Shown here in pieces: positions 35,085-46,862 of a stretch of DNA of 64,000 nucleotides. This DNA comes from Lumbricus terrestris (taxonomy: Eukaryota > Annelida > Clitellata > Crassiclitellata > Lumbricidae): the NCBI GenBank assembly GCA_949752735.1, contig OX457041.1:29228900-29292899 (forward strand). The letters are read 5' to 3'. Position 1 is the stretch's first letter. Every line of letters begins with the position of its first letter. The translations under genes and the position numbers were made by a program. The notes beneath the pieces were generated by a model. The model was not told the DNA's origin. It saw only the letters and a list, made by a program, of their open reading frames with translations, and searched no databases.

Positions 35085-36024
35085 CATATGTGACTCGTCA
35101 TGACGAAATGAGTTGGAAGGCACGCAATGCAGAATGCTGCAAATCGCTTTTAAAGGCGTCAACCCTTCAAATTTTTCGATTTGGGGATTTTTACATTTTT
35201 CGGTAAAAATGTTTGAATCTGCATTATATAATGTACTAATAAAATATTAAAACATTTATTTTGCTGTTTTTTATTTCTATTTGTACAAATTAAACAACCC
35301 ATAAGATATAAAACTGATCTAAAAGCCGTGTTGTGCACAGTTTGAGAGTCATCGACAGTGTCCACCTGGCGAAAGACAGCAGGGTTGTTGTGCATGGTTG
35401 GAAGGCTTAGTTGGAGCGCATTTCATTAATAAATTATGTATTCAACCTGTCATTATAATAGACCAATAAAATGCTTTTTCCATTCATAGCCTCAAACTGA
35501 ATCAGGGTGAATATATTAAGTAGCCAACGGCGCAACGACAATCACATGATTGAATGGCGCAAGGCTATTGAACAGTTTAAAATTTCACATGCTCAGTCGC
35601 GCACACGTGGCCAATTGGCAGAAATCGAAACGGCCAACCAAAGCACAGACCTGAACTAAATGAGGGTGTAAATTAATATCTCATTCTGCATCTATAGTTT
35701 TTATATTTATTTGCCAGTTTGCTTCATTAATTAATGGCACTTCATCAGAAAATTCAAGATTTGGTTTTGCAAGTTGCTATAATTGAATTCTGTTGAGTCC
35801 GATGGTCGCTAATGCCAACTTCAAATGCATCAGACAAACTAATAAAATCGTGTTTTCCTGGCAATTTGTATTGCACATGTTGAAAGATTAAAATTGTTAT
35901 AACTCCACAAGCACTTGGTCGATTTTGATAAGTAATAGCTCATTTTGAAGGTAAGTTAAAAGAGAATAATGTGGAATACATTACTCAAAAAGTGCAACTC
36001 ATTTTGTCGTGACGAGCACGTATG
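35085..36024. mobile_element. 940-bp DNA transposon with ~30-bp TIRs, superfamily unresolved
   Basis: The left end CATATGTGACTCGTCATGAC continues into GAAATGAGTTG. The right end, read inward, is CATACGTGCTCGTCACGACA and continues into AAATGAGTTG. A TA at each border would suit a TA-inserting (Tc1/mariner-like) transposase, but the one-base length difference between the ends blurs the exact border. No transposase is visible. It lies in intron 2 of the F-box gene. Confidence 0.65.
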
Positions 36025-36691
36025 TAGTTGTGCATTGAGTGTCTTTGTTACAGTTCGTACACTATTCGTATTTGCTAGAAATATACGAGCATGCTAAAAC
36101 ACTAAAAACAGTATACATTTTTGTAAATTATTGTCTAATTTTATTTATTTATTTTAATGGAAAGTTGATTTTAACCTTATTAATTAAAAAATTATATATT
36201 TTAAAATCTGTACTCTCCTTGAAAGTTTGTCCCATTTCTATAAAAAAATTATATATATATATTTATGCTTGTATACATTCTGTATGTTTGTATGCATGCA
36301 TGCATGTATTTATGTAATGTGTAATTGTGTATGTATGGATGTATACCTTTCAAAATGATATTTGTGCTACATGGTTCTGCCCCTTGCAAAAATTTCTGCG
36401 AGTGCCCACTGCCCATGAATTTAAATACTCAAAAGAAATGTGAGAACTTCTTTGTTTGGATGTATATTCTAATGTATGCCCAGATGCTTATGTGCTGCAA
36501 ACCATGTTTATTACCTGTTTTTTTTATTAAGCAGATTCTGATGTCATATGGTCTTGGTCATGGCTGAATCTAAATTTAATGTCTTTCGTACAGATTTTTC
36601 TCTCATTCAGCTTCACAATCCCATTATAATATGGCTTGTGATATGGTTACTAACGGTAGCTTGATGTGGACCTGTTAATTAATTTTTTCAG
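36025..36691. other. Intron 2, last part, with simple sequence
   Basis: Contains (TA)n at about 36248-36260 and a TATG/GCAT-rich microsatellite at about 36270-36345. The ORFs at 36039-36317 and 36325-36567 largely overlap this simple sequence. It ends with the acceptor AATTTTTTCAG at 36691. Confidence 0.4.
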
Positions 36692-36818
36692 ACTGTTCAC
36701 ACTGTTGGGTGACATCGTTTGAGGTATGCAAAAAATGTCAAAGAGTTGACTTACTGGAGGAAGGATGCACACGTGAAGTACTTGATACGTTGAAGCCAAC
36801 CATCGAAATATCTGAGTG
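36692..36818 (+). CDS. FBXO27-like: F-box/FBA gene, coding exon 3 (FBA core)
   Basis: The acceptor AATTTTTTCAG ends at 36691 and the donor GAGTG|GTAATA starts at 36819. The exon enters in phase 1 and leaves in phase 2. It encodes CWVTSFEVCKKCQRVDLLEE then VLDTLKPTIEISEW. These match the family signature CFVTSF.WC.K.Q..DL..EG...ELLD, followed by a beta strand ending in W. Two cysteines in CKKC replace the usual C(C/S)K(K/R) arrangement. The final Trp codon is split with exon 4. Confidence 0.88.
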
Positions 36819-37364
36819 GTAATATGATAATTTTTCATATATAATGACACATTTGCCCTGTGCTCTTTCATCCTTGTGACCTTGATCATGAAAACAAGGA
36901 ATGGCCTGCTTTGCTTGCATTGCGATACTATATAAGGATTAAGTTTGTAAAAAGATATGTGAATAAATAGAATAGTGAGTTGGCCTTTTAAACTACCTGG
37001 GTGTAATTTTGGCCATGTAATGTCTTTTCACATCACCATCGTCGTTCGTTACGGTTGGCAACACGAATACAGAGCGGCTGCATCCATGTCGAACTCCTTT
37101 TTAACCTTGAACCTTCTCGAAGTCTGACCACCTGTCCTGACGTTTGCATTGTTGTCTGTACAGATTTCTTAATAGCTGTACTGGAACCACTAGTGCCAGG
37201 CCAAGTGCCTATTATCGCTGTATCATGACCACTTTTCTCTTTCTCTTGGTTTCTCACAATGGGAGTGCCTCTGTTTGTATTATATTTCTGAGACAGCTTT
37301 TAGCTTCTTGTTGGCTCTTAGATGGTGCTCTTTGAGTGCTTATGTGCAGAAATATGGTAGTCCT

Positions 37365-37560
37365 GAGGTTAATGGTAGCACTAAGATATGATGAGCAGAA
37401 GATCATGGGATCGCTTCTCGCTACCCTCTCAAAGAAGCAGAGCAGGAGAGGTTAATGGTAGCACTAAGACATGAAGAGCAAAGGATCAGCATGGACACCC
37501 GCTACCTTCCCAAAGGTCGACTCAATCTTTCATTCCCTAGGTGGTGTTGGTAAAAATTGA
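37365..37560 (+). repeat. tRNA-derived SINE with duplicated head
   Basis: GAGGTTAATGGTAGCACTAAG occurs twice, at about 37365 and 37450, with AGGTTAATGGTAGCACTAAG shared. Each is followed by GAGCA(G/A)A-GATCA and a CGCTACC segment, the pattern of a tRNA-like head with A and B boxes. A downstream body includes AAAGGTCGACTCAATCTTTC. The match to a particular tRNA is not clear. Confidence 0.45.
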
Positions 37561-38383
37561 GCAGTAGGCCAAATGGACCCTTGTGTGGCTGCCATACAGT
37601 TTGTTTCAACTCCTATTATAACTTGTAATCTTTGTTCGATATGTTATGTACGTTAATAACTTGTAATTTGTATGACCTATAATCATACTGCATTGTCTCA
37701 GTTTTAGTAATATGTGACAGAAGCTTTCTTTACCCGTCGATTGTCGCGATCTAGATAGAGAGATAAAAGGCAAAACAGGCGACAGAGGTCAAAAATATGG
37801 AAATTTGTTTTATAGTGTATTATTATTTAAAAATATGTCTCCTTTCAATATCTACAATAAAAAATGTTGAATTCAAATGATTAGTGGATGAAAAGTGACT
37901 TTTGGCGCATGTGGTGTAAGAATTCGCTTTGAATCTTGGTCCCAAATAGCCTATTTTCAAAGCTAAAATTCGCCATGAACGACCGAGTTTTCATAAGCTG
38001 ACCTGACTATTTCTTGTAGCCATGTGTACCGCGTGATAGATTATACCATAAAATATGATATTAGACGGTTCTGGTAAATTTTGTAACCTACTTGAATGTG
38101 ACAAAGTTTGGCTATAAAGTTTAGCTTCCTGACAACGCCTCAAACCACGCCTCCGACCCAGTTTTCTGAGAGTCTTATTGGTTTACGAGGCTGACTTTCG
38201 ATACTGCGCATGCGCACCTACCCGAAAATGTTCTGTTGCTCCTTTTCTTACTCAGGCCTACAAGTAGCGTTAGCTTTGGAAAGAATTTGTATAAATATTA
38301 TTTTACATCGTTAAATAGGAAATAGCGAACGTCTTGTAAACTGCTCAAATTGTGATAAGCGCAACCTGGTTGATTGTTCGTTA

Positions 38384-38453
38384 GGGGTAGTTCATTGGAT
38401 AACACGCTGGCTTGTAGAATGAGAGGTACTGAGATCGAGATCAACGAAGCGGT
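38384..38453 (+). repeat. tRNA-Arg-like SINE fragment
   Basis: GGGTAGTTCATTGGATAACA followed by CGCTGGCTTG and GAGATCGAGATC resembles the D-arm, anticodon and T-arm order of a tRNA-Arg (..GGCNNAATGGATAACGC..). The T-arm does not pair well, so this is a SINE or pseudogene rather than a working tRNA. Confidence 0.35.
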
Positions 38454-39820
38454 CAATTACTTTGGCAAACATGGCTAAACTGTCAATCCACGCATCCACA
38501 GCCCACCCCTCAGTGGCCACCCAGCATAATAATTATTATAGATCTATAGGAAGTTTGATTAGCTCTGGCTTTTGGTAACTTGATGCAAATTGTATCAGCT
38601 CGATCTGATCTACTCTATCTACAGTGTCTGCGCGTTCGAGCGATAATAAATAGGAACAATATTATTGTCTATGTGTGCAGATAGTCCTAATTAAAATTTC
38701 TTTTAAGAATTTAAAAGACTTGCATGAGTTATCATACTACGTTCAAATTGTAGGGTAATCGGACGCAATTGTCTAGTTTATTCATGTTTCTCTCTAGACT
38801 AAGCTGGTAGGTAAATATTTCTTTGAGAGAGCCGATAGGGTAATACGCCTACTCGTAAGACGCTGCTTATCAGTTGCAATGTTTACATTAATTACATTAT
38901 AAATGGACAAAGGTCCACATCTTGTAGTGCCTGGTTGATTGTGTGTTTGAAATTTTACTCTCATAGGGTTCGATATAATTATGTCGATCCTGGTCGAGTA
39001 GGCCTACTCCTGGAAGCGTTTGTTTGTCCTATGGTATTTCACTGACTCATTCATTCGTCTTCGGTAATTCAGCATTTGCCTGTAATTCAGTCCCAATGTG
39101 GAAAGTAATTGCTCGAATTTGATTCCGTTTGCTGTATTCGATACATAATATACACATTTATTGACCAGCAAAATTGCAGAATATTCAATTAATGGTTATT
39201 AAGGACTTTTATGACACAAATGTGCTGAAACTTTGAGCTCAATTTTCTCCCTTGTTGTGATTCTACAAGTTACAGAATCGAACGAATATAATTTCAGTTA
39301 TCTTGAGTTAGAAAAAAGATATTTTCATTCTGTAAAAAGCATTTTGAAGCAGAATAACTGTAGAATATAACTGAACAAAAAAGTCAAAACGTCAAATGAC
39401 GGATTTTGAACGCATGTGTCACGTATATTATATGTATTATGTATATAGTTTTATTCATTCTTTGTCCTACATCCTTGCACGCATACATACTCAAATACAT
39501 TCATTCATTCTGAGAGTTTGTATAGCACCTCTTCAAGATACCTACTCCGAAGTGATCTATGCGTAAGCGTATAATAGCCTATGGTGTTAAATGTCATACA
39601 GTGAATAATTACATCAGTTAGCAAAATACATCCATGCACTGCCGCATACTGACATATTTTATATAATATATTAAAACTTCAACAATGAGCTGCATTGTTT
39701 TCTCAATAGCTGTGATTGCTTCCTTGCCATTGAAGAACTATAAAGCTGTAATGAATGTATGGTCATTATGAGTCAATACAGCTGTTTTCAATATGTTAAC
39801 ATTATGAGTGACGGTTGTAG

Positions 39821-39953
39821 GACTGCAGCTCGATTTGACTGCGCCAGTCACTACTTCCTCCATGTGACACTCGAGAATGAAGCTGGTCGCATTGTTGACG
39901 TTTTTGATTCAGAAAGATTTGTTGGTCAATGGGAAGACAAATCCTGGATCAAG
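39821..39953 (+). CDS. FBXO27-like: F-box/FBA gene, coding exon 4 (FBA core)
   Basis: The acceptor ACGGTTGTAG ends at 39820; its pyrimidine tract is weak, but the phase and alignment fix it. The first base completes the Trp codon from exon 3. The exon then gives TAARFDCASHYFLHVTLENE, aligning with the family's WWGAR.D.GC.Y.L.V.LLD segment. It ends in WEDKSWIK at the donor ATCAAG|GTTTGT, phase 0. Confidence 0.85.
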
Positions 39954-41758
39954 GTTTGTACTCAGTTGCCTTTGTCACAGTAAAAGCCTAGTAACATGTG
40001 TTGTGGTTATGCACGCACCCAGTTAACACACAGTCGGTTTTTTATTACGCCTCTACAAACACCTTGTAATACAGAAGTACACTATAATGGCAATCGCTGA
40101 TTGAGAGATGGAGTTCCTGGGAGTTGTCATGTGAACTGAACCTCCAACTGCCTTTTTGTGTAAAAGACTTTATTGACGATATAATTGCCATTTGTGCATG
40201 TATTACATTGTACATCTTTTGATAAGGGTACTCCCTAGATCTCAGAAGTGGGTCGTTGTATTGCCTTCTCTGGGCTAGAGCCGACATCTTGGCTACATCC
40301 CCACCTGATCTAAAATTTATTCTACCTAACCAAAATAATAGAAAAATGTTGCATCATACCTTGAATCAAAATCTATTTTTACTTCTTCATAGCGTGGGAT
40401 TCCGCAGATTTCATCCTACGAAAACACATGCTTACTTTTTGTGGGGTCCTTTGATCAAAGGCAGTTAATGCCGCTACTTTTTTTGTTAGCATCACAGTTA
40501 ACATTGTCTGCAAACACCTATTCCCCCTACATTGCTGGGGGGATCTCTCTCCTGTCATCTCTGGACTTCTGCTTTGTTGAATCAGCTCCCTCCCTTCTCT
40601 CTGACAACGTGTTCTCCTTGATTCCATCTATGTTTTTGGTTTCTGCAAGAGATCTGTCTTATCCCCACTTCTTCTTTGCATCCAGTATACAGTGGACTTA
40701 AGTGGCACTCTATTTGAAAACAAGTTACCTCTCATCAGGAAATTTGGGCTCTTAAATTCCTCTAGCGCATTATTTTGTGATTTACAAGCAGTCTAGTTAA
40801 TTCTCCTTTTCAGTGTCATCCGCTGGCTCTTCCATGTTAAAAATGTAAATATTGTCCATGGTTTCAAAAATGAAGTACAATTTTGTCAGAATGGCTTGCC
40901 AGTTACCAAATAGTTTCATCCCATGAATGCATCTGTGAACCCGTGTAAAAGTCAGAATTTTCATTGGCCAAGCCCACTTTATTTCGTCAATTGATATATC
41001 AAACAATTATTAATCGCTAGATTTATCGAAACTGTCATCATTTGAAACTAATTCTTTAACGGAATGGTGAGTTTATACGGGAGTCTATGCCTCCCCAAGG
41101 GCCGCCATCTTCGGTTTTTTGAATATGCATGCGCGAATGTAACGCGCGTAGGTTTTCATTTTAAATATATCTTTCATTTATTATAATACCGGTAACTTAA
41201 TTATGTAATCTTGACCTAAAGTTTAAAAAATGTATTACATTTCTTGGTCAAGAACCGTCGTTATAAGAGAACGCCAATACTGGGCTTAACTAGGCATACG
41301 CTCGTCATTACCACATGGCACAATAGTAGGTTATACGCTTGTTATTTAAGTGGGGTTGATTAAATAAATTCTTGCTTCAATATAACTTGGATAATCGAAA
41401 AAATGCTACAATTGGCGCATACTTGAATTCGCTAAAAAAATGCTAGGAATCTTCCATTTCCTTTAAAAAAAGATTTTCTTCAAATGGATGATTTTAATTT
41501 GCATGTAGTTTGACCAGTTATGAGTATACACAGACAGAAATTATATAATGCACGAGTCACATTAGCGTTAGCGTACACGTTTGAGTACTCACGTGTAGTT
41601 AGACGCACGAAAATGTAGTCAGGTGCATGTTATATAAATCAATTTTTACTCATCGCAGAAACTAGCGGGTTATATTCGGGTGTGTGTTATACCCATGTGC
41701 GTGCTATATTCGCAAAAATACGGTAATTTCATTGTTAGATTTTGATGTCTACTTTTAG
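39954..41758. other. Intron 4
   Basis: AT-rich intron. The open frames near 40256-40701 have no recognised domain and no flanking consensus sites that would insert them into the gene. It ends with the acceptor TCTACTTTTAG at 41758. Confidence 0.45.
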
Positions 41759-41935
41759 GTGTCACACAGGTTCTGCAACTACCCGGCTGGTGTTCGCTAT
41801 GTAAGAGTTGAACATGGAGGCAAAGACAGTCAATTCTGGGCTGGTCATTACGGCCCAAAGATTACAGCTACTTCGGTCATGATTAGCCTAGAGAATTGTC
41901 GCCTGTGTAACGGCCCTGGTCAACTGAACCAGTGA
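41759..41935 (+). CDS. FBXO27-like: F-box/FBA gene, last coding exon (end of FBA domain)
   Basis: The acceptor TCTACTTTTAG ends at 41758, phase 0. The exon reads VSHRFCNYPAGVRYVRVEHG, then GKDSQFWAGHYGPKITATSV, and stops at TGA 41933-41935. This is the conserved FBA C-terminus (V.H.F....GVR.V..EH.G.D...W.G..G..VT.SSV). The FWAGHYG loop matches my recollection of FBXO27, whereas FBXO2 and FBXO6 have YWKGWFG, where Tyr-Trp-Lys contacts the chitobiose of N-glycans. The glycan-contact Trp is kept but the Lys is not. A short tail of about 12 residues follows the FBA domain. No AATAAA is obvious close to the stop. Confidence 0.9.
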   Translation: MSHRFCNYPAGVRYVRVEHGGKDSQFWAGHYGPKITATSVMISLENCRLCNGPGQLNQ

Positions 41936-43770
41936 ATGGTCATTAATGAACTAGGACTTAATACTATGAGTTGGTTTTACTGTTGATTATTGAGCGCTTC
42001 TGAGAAGCTCCGTATAGTGCTTCATGAATTTCTTGTTACATTACATAAATACGTGTGGTAACTGAGAACATTTTAAGAAGGTTTCTGTGCATACACTATG
42101 TGTTCAAATTTATTACCGCAACAAGTCACCTTGATTACGAAATGTATTCTTTCTTGTGCAATGATTACTTAAATTATGTTTTTATTTTGTTTGTTAAGAA
42201 ATTATCCTATGCATTATGTGTGTGACAATGTAGCCAATTGGCTTGAATACGTGCTCTGTAGCACTGAGTACCGGTAATACAACTGTATGTGAAAGACTTG
42301 CTATGACAAGTCCTAAAGAGAACCCTTCACATGCAGTTGCTGACTTGTGCCATTGATGAATGCTGCTTTATGCTTCCTTTGTACTTGTTCAATTTCCCAT
42401 TTCTGTTCATTGCCAGTGTTAATATTTTTTGCTTAATCCCACAGTATTTCTGGACTTGTCGGATTATCTTTGAGGATTTCTGCCAGTTCTTCCTTCTTGA
42501 TCTTCTACTCCTTTAATGGATCTGGTTTTCCATTTGGTCGTTCTATCTTTCGCCACTGAAACCACATTTCTCAACAATTCCAGTCTTGCCTATTTCCAGA
42601 TGATGTTCTGTATTTCTTCATATCTCGTCTCTTCTCTTACTGTTATATTTGATAAATTCATTAAGAGAGATTTTCTTTCTACTTGTGAAGTGGAGCTACT
42701 TAATTTGTTTATATCTGATTTTATGAGCATTCGGCTATTAGCTCTTGTCATGTTTCTGTTGTCAGAGCAATAGTCATGTAGCAGGCAGATCCATGTAGGG
42801 TTGTTTATTCATACTGTGTTTAATGGTTAGGTCAGCTGCATTTTTAATGTGTCAAAACTAGTAATTATTCTTGTAATTCTTCTGCATGATATTGTATAAA
42901 ATAATGTGTTAACCTTTGGCTTGGCTCACATTGCTTTGGCTCTTTTAGAATTTATGTTATGTATCAAATAATGGTTTTGTGCAATTATACAGCAATATTC
43001 ATTTGATTATACTCAGTTTTTTCCAGTGTTTCACAGCATTTGTTTATAATTACTCTGTATTTTTTTTATCAAAGCAATAGTTTCCTCAGTTGGTTTGTAG
43101 TCAATTTATTTAAATTTTTTACACAAACACACAACAATTTTAATTTAACATTTTTCCTCAAAGCCTTACGAGTATTGTTATTTTCCTTGTTGTTTTCTGT
43201 ATTTATTTACTGGTGTGGCATTGCAGAACATGCTGAGATGAGATTTGTCTTTTGTTAGTTGATCTCATCGGTTTTGATATTTTTGGGTTGTGCCAAGAGA
43301 TAGCACAGCAAGTCAACAGCTGGACAGTGGCTTTGACAAACCTGTCGTGTTCTTTACAGCCTGTTTTCTGGTCCTTGTGGTCTCTTAGATCTGGACTAGG
43401 TTTGTCTAAAGCATTTTGATTATCAAATGTTCTTGTATGTTAGAAGTGATTGGTGTTTTGTAATCCACTATTACGGGATTCAATTTTAGCAATGAGAGTG
43501 CACTAAAAGTGACTGGGACAACAAGGCATCTCAATGTTAGGTGTTACAAGCGGTTTTGCCTGTCTGTGCAGCATACAAATTGATCTTTTCGATAGCTTTA
43601 ACTATGAATTGTAGTAAACTAGCATGTAGTGCCCAAAAACATAGCCACACTTAAAGTCAAGAGGAGGCAACTCCATAGACATCCATGATCCAACCATTAC
43701 AGACCACTGGCAGAACTTGTCTCCATGTAGCTACACCTATGGTAGTGCTCCAACAAATGAATGCAGCAGA
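41936..43770. other. Downstream of the F-box gene, no gene seen
   Basis: Includes the 3' UTR. A LINE-3'-end-like stretch (GAGCGCTTCTGAGAAGCTCC...) is at about 41990-42035. Several Phe/Leu-rich ORFs (42331-43258) are typical of AT-rich non-coding DNA. Confidence 0.4.
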
Positions 43771-43774
43771 TATT

Positions 43775-43860
43775 ACATGTTACACGAGTCTTCCGGTGAC
43801 TCGGGTTGGGTGCTTCGATACTCTTGAAGAAGCGCTATATAAATGTCTTAGATGAATTTT
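43775..43860 (+). repeat. CR1-like LINE 3'-end fragment
   Basis: The words GACTCGGGTTGGGTGCTTC and GAAGAAGCGCTATATAAATG match the end of the relic at 5770-6430 (GGAGCGCTATATAAATGTC). Confidence 0.45.
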
Positions 43861-44990
43861 ACAGTGCAAAAATTAATTAATTAGGGTTGTTAATATTCTT
43901 TTTCAACCCAATTAACGGATTAGGAAATCCGATTTTAAAGCAATGATCAGATTTTTTCATTGGCTGTATTAAAGATCCAATTTTTCCAGCGGGCAGTGTA
44001 AACCAAATGTTTGTTGTAAACCATATAAGAGGTCGTTGGTGTAAACAAAGTTGGCGATCGCTCGGATTTATTGCAATTGATGACTTTCGACGTAAAATCA
44101 GGATTAAAAGGTTCTGTAATTAACTTTTCTTGTTTGTTGACAAAAAATTTTATATTTGTTTTAATTTTCGCCATCACTAAGTGTTAAAATTTGACAAAAT
44201 GTGTGACGTTCCACTTGAATTGCCACATGCCATAATAATTGATATCCATCGATATGGCTCAGCGATCTCTTGTACGTGGGTAATGCAGCGTAGCATTTAG
44301 TGTGTGCTCACGTCGACCTTTAGGCTTATAATTATTGTAGTCGGTATAAATGCAGGAATCGTCTCTTATCATTTTTGAAAATGAATTTGCTTATTGGTTT
44401 GTAAACAGTTGAGTCTGATAATAATCGTTTTACAAACCAATAATCCTTTCTCTTGCAGACATACTATCTAAAATTACAATTACCTGGTAACTTTATCAGC
44501 ATTTGCACGTGTGAGGTAGCCCTATGCAAATGTTTGTTTGCCAAATAGTTGTTTTGTTCAGGTATTTACTCTGGCTAGAAGAATCTTTTGGTGGCATTGT
44601 ATTAGATAGGTATTTATAAATTATATCTTTTCTCAATAAATATATATAATAGTTGTTTTGGACAGATATTTATGTTAGATAGATACTTGTTTTGTGTTAG
44701 TTTTGATAAAGCAGGAGTTGAAGAAGAGCAGTCCATTAAGCTAGCCATAGATATGGAGTATTATGTACAATGCCAAAAGTGCAGATATTGGCCAGCTGTA
44801 GGCTCTATAAATATTGCTGCTAATGATTGCCAAAGGATTAATTAGTAACTTGGGCCTCAGCATGCATGAGAGGGTGAGTGGTCAGTCCTCTTCCTCGTCA
44901 TGTGATCTTCCCACCGACAGAGTGCAATCAGTCAGTTGATTAGAGCTCGGTTGATTATAGGGTGCAAGTGGAGCAGAAATGTTGAAGCGT
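43861..44990. other. Gene-free stretch
   Basis: AT-rich sequence. No gene or bounded element is supported. Confidence 0.35.
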
Positions 44991-44993
44991 GGG

Positions 44994-45055
44994 AGTGACA
45001 GGCGAAGCATGGTTTTATATATTGCGAGTGACAAGCAAAGCATGGTTTTATATAG
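44994..45055. repeat. Isolated 1.7 units of the 33-bp minisatellite
   Basis: The text AGCATGGTTTTATATATTGC followed by GAGTGACAAGCAAAGCATGG is one full unit plus a partial unit of the array at 45290-45487, separated from it by about 235 bases. Confidence 0.7.
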
Positions 45056-45140
45056 ATATTCGTTTTATTGACAAAATAACCGATCGACATAACGCGACAG
45101 TTAACAAGCACAAAGGAGCAGCGGATAAAGCCTAGTAAAT

Positions 45141-45288
45141 GTGCTTTTTTTATTCTTCTTAACGTTGCTGTAAAGTAATTGCTGTGTTAATAAGTTATAC
45201 CGGTAATTAATAATGATGCACTGTTATAATGTGTAAAACTGCATTGGAAATTAACACAAGCAGTGACACCATTAGTTATTGACACCAT
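45141..45288. repeat. 148-bp direct repeat, copy 1 (copy 2 at 45588-45735)
   Basis: Starts GTGCTTTTTTTATTCTTC and ends AGTTATTGACACCAT. It is identical by eye to 45588-45735. The two copies bracket the 33-bp minisatellite, so the whole 0.6-kb block looks like a recent tandem duplication with array growth. Confidence 0.85.
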
Positions 45289-45289
45289 A

Positions 45290-45487
45290 TATATTGCGAG
45301 TGACAAGCAAAGCATGGTTTTATATATTGCGAGTGACAAACAAAGCATGGTTTTATATATTGCGAGTGACAAGCAAAGCATGGTTTTATATATTGCGAGT
45401 GATAAGCAAAGCATGGTTTTATATATTGCGAGTGACAAGCAAAGCATGGTTTTATATATTGTGATTGACAAGCAAAGCATGGTTTTA
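45290..45487. repeat. 33-bp minisatellite, six units
   Basis: The unit starts TATATTGCGAGTGACAAGC and ends AAAGCATGGTTTTA. Six head-to-tail copies differ by single bases (ACAAA, ATAAG, TGTGATTG variants), then a broken seventh follows. Because 33 is a multiple of three, several frames stay open on both strands; these are not genes. Confidence 0.92.
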
Positions 45488-45587
45488 TATATTGGTGATT
45501 GAAGACTGCTTTCCATCATAGGCTGTTTTATGGACTTTACGTTTGATGGCATTTTGTTGTTAGATAACTGCAGTTTTATTTGGATCT

Positions 45588-45735
45588 GTGCTTTTTTTAT
45601 TCTTCTTAACGTTGCTGTAAAGTAATTGCTGTGTTAATAAGTTATACCGGTAATTAATAATGATGCACTGTTATAATGTGTAAAACTGCATTGGAAATTA
45701 ACACAAGCAGTGACACCATTAGTTATTGACACCAT
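45588..45735. repeat. 148-bp direct repeat, copy 2
   Basis: Matches 45141-45288 in full. It is followed by two extra GGTTATTGACACCA units, a small local expansion of its end. Confidence 0.85.
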
Positions 45736-45905
45736 CGGTTATTGACACCATTGGTTATTGACACCAGCTGTTTGGTGAATAGGGGCAAATAAATATTCTG
45801 CATTTTATCTAGTGATCTGTCAAAACCAATGAAATAATAATTATAAAAATAATTTTCGTTTATTCAAGAATTCATTGACAGACTGCAACCGGTTACAGTG
45901 TAAAG

Positions 45906-46247
45906 CAGTGGTTCCCAACCTTTTTTGAATGTCGGGCCACTTTGTCTACGTTGGAGGACATGAGGGCCACTTTTTCTTAGTTGATGGACATTAGGGGGCC
46001 ACAAGGCTAAAATTTAATCAACTAAAGGGAATATAAAATTGTTATAATTGAATCAAAAAAGAATGTTTGATGCGATTTATTAACGTCCAAATACAATAAT
46101 TTGTAATAGAAAGGAATTATATATTCTATCAAGTCCAGATTGTCAATTTTTACATAAATTTTTCTTAATTCATTGAGATGCCGCGGGCCATTTTTGTAGG
46201 CCAGGTGGGCCACTTTTGGCCCGCGGGCCACGGGTTGGGAACCGCTG
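45906..46247. mobile_element. Non-autonomous hAT element (342 bp)
   Basis: TIRs are CAGTGGTTCCCAACC and GGTTGGGAACCGCTG, flanked by perfect 8-bp duplications GTGTAAAG at 45898-45905 and 46248-46255. It is the same family as 3232-3600, in inverted orientation (shared GGGCCAC words and the GATGCGATTTAT...AACGTCC core). Confidence 0.92.
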
Positions 46248-46354
46248 GTGTAAAGTGATGCTGCTATCTTAATTAACATCAATCTTGACTGCTAGCAAAA
46301 CAGACAGCTCGCCTGCAATACAAGGGCAGCCTACAAAGCGTGTCTACCCTATGG

Positions 46355-46424
46355 GTGCTTCAGATATTAAACCTGTTTTTCGCTGATCTCCATGCCAGTG
46401 TGTTATCCAATGTGCCACTGGGTC
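46355..46424 (-). repeat. tRNA-Arg-derived SINE head
   Basis: On the - strand GACCCAGTGGCACATTGGAT followed by AACACACTGGC is close to the 5' half of animal tRNA-Arg (GACCCAGTGGCCTAATGGAT...). CAGGTTTAATATC about 50 bases on is a degraded B box. The acceptor stem no longer closes, so it is a SINE or tRNA pseudogene. Confidence 0.55.
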
Positions 46425-46862
46425 CCCACCCCCAAAAAAATTACAATCATGTTGCTCCATGTTTAGCTGAAGTCTTTTTGTTTGGTCTTAGTTGGATAGT
46501 AGCAAATACACAATTTTAAGTCCTTTATATGGTGGATGAGGGGAATTAAACAATCTCCATCCCTTCTGGTAATTTGTCAAATCCAGTGTTGCTCCATATT
46601 TAGCTGACGTCTTATTGTTATCTTCGTTTCACCGTTTGTCCAGCACAGTCGTTGTCTTCCTTTCCTTCTGTTCCTTTGAATGTTGCACGGTAATTGAGCT
46701 TGTGTTGGATTCAGTCAACTGGCATTCCTTCCACACGGCCAAACCTCCAGAGTCTTCACTGAACAACGTTGAACAGCAGAATTGTTTTTATACTTTATAT
46801 CAGAATTGTTTCATTTTATTTCCTCATTTTTAATTGTTTGTAATCTTAAAAATCCTGCCATT

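Larger units (their letters stand above)
36819..39820. other. Intron 3 with SINE-like pieces
   Basis: About 3 kb of AT-rich intron that includes the SINE-like segments listed separately at 37365-37560 and 38384-38453. (ATTC)n-like sequence occurs near 39498-39510. No additional exon was found; exons 3 and 4 join in frame. Confidence 0.5.

Noticed and set aside
45187..45552. Repeat-protein-like ORFs on both strands
   Set aside because: Read-through of the 33-bp minisatellite; frames open on both strands equally.
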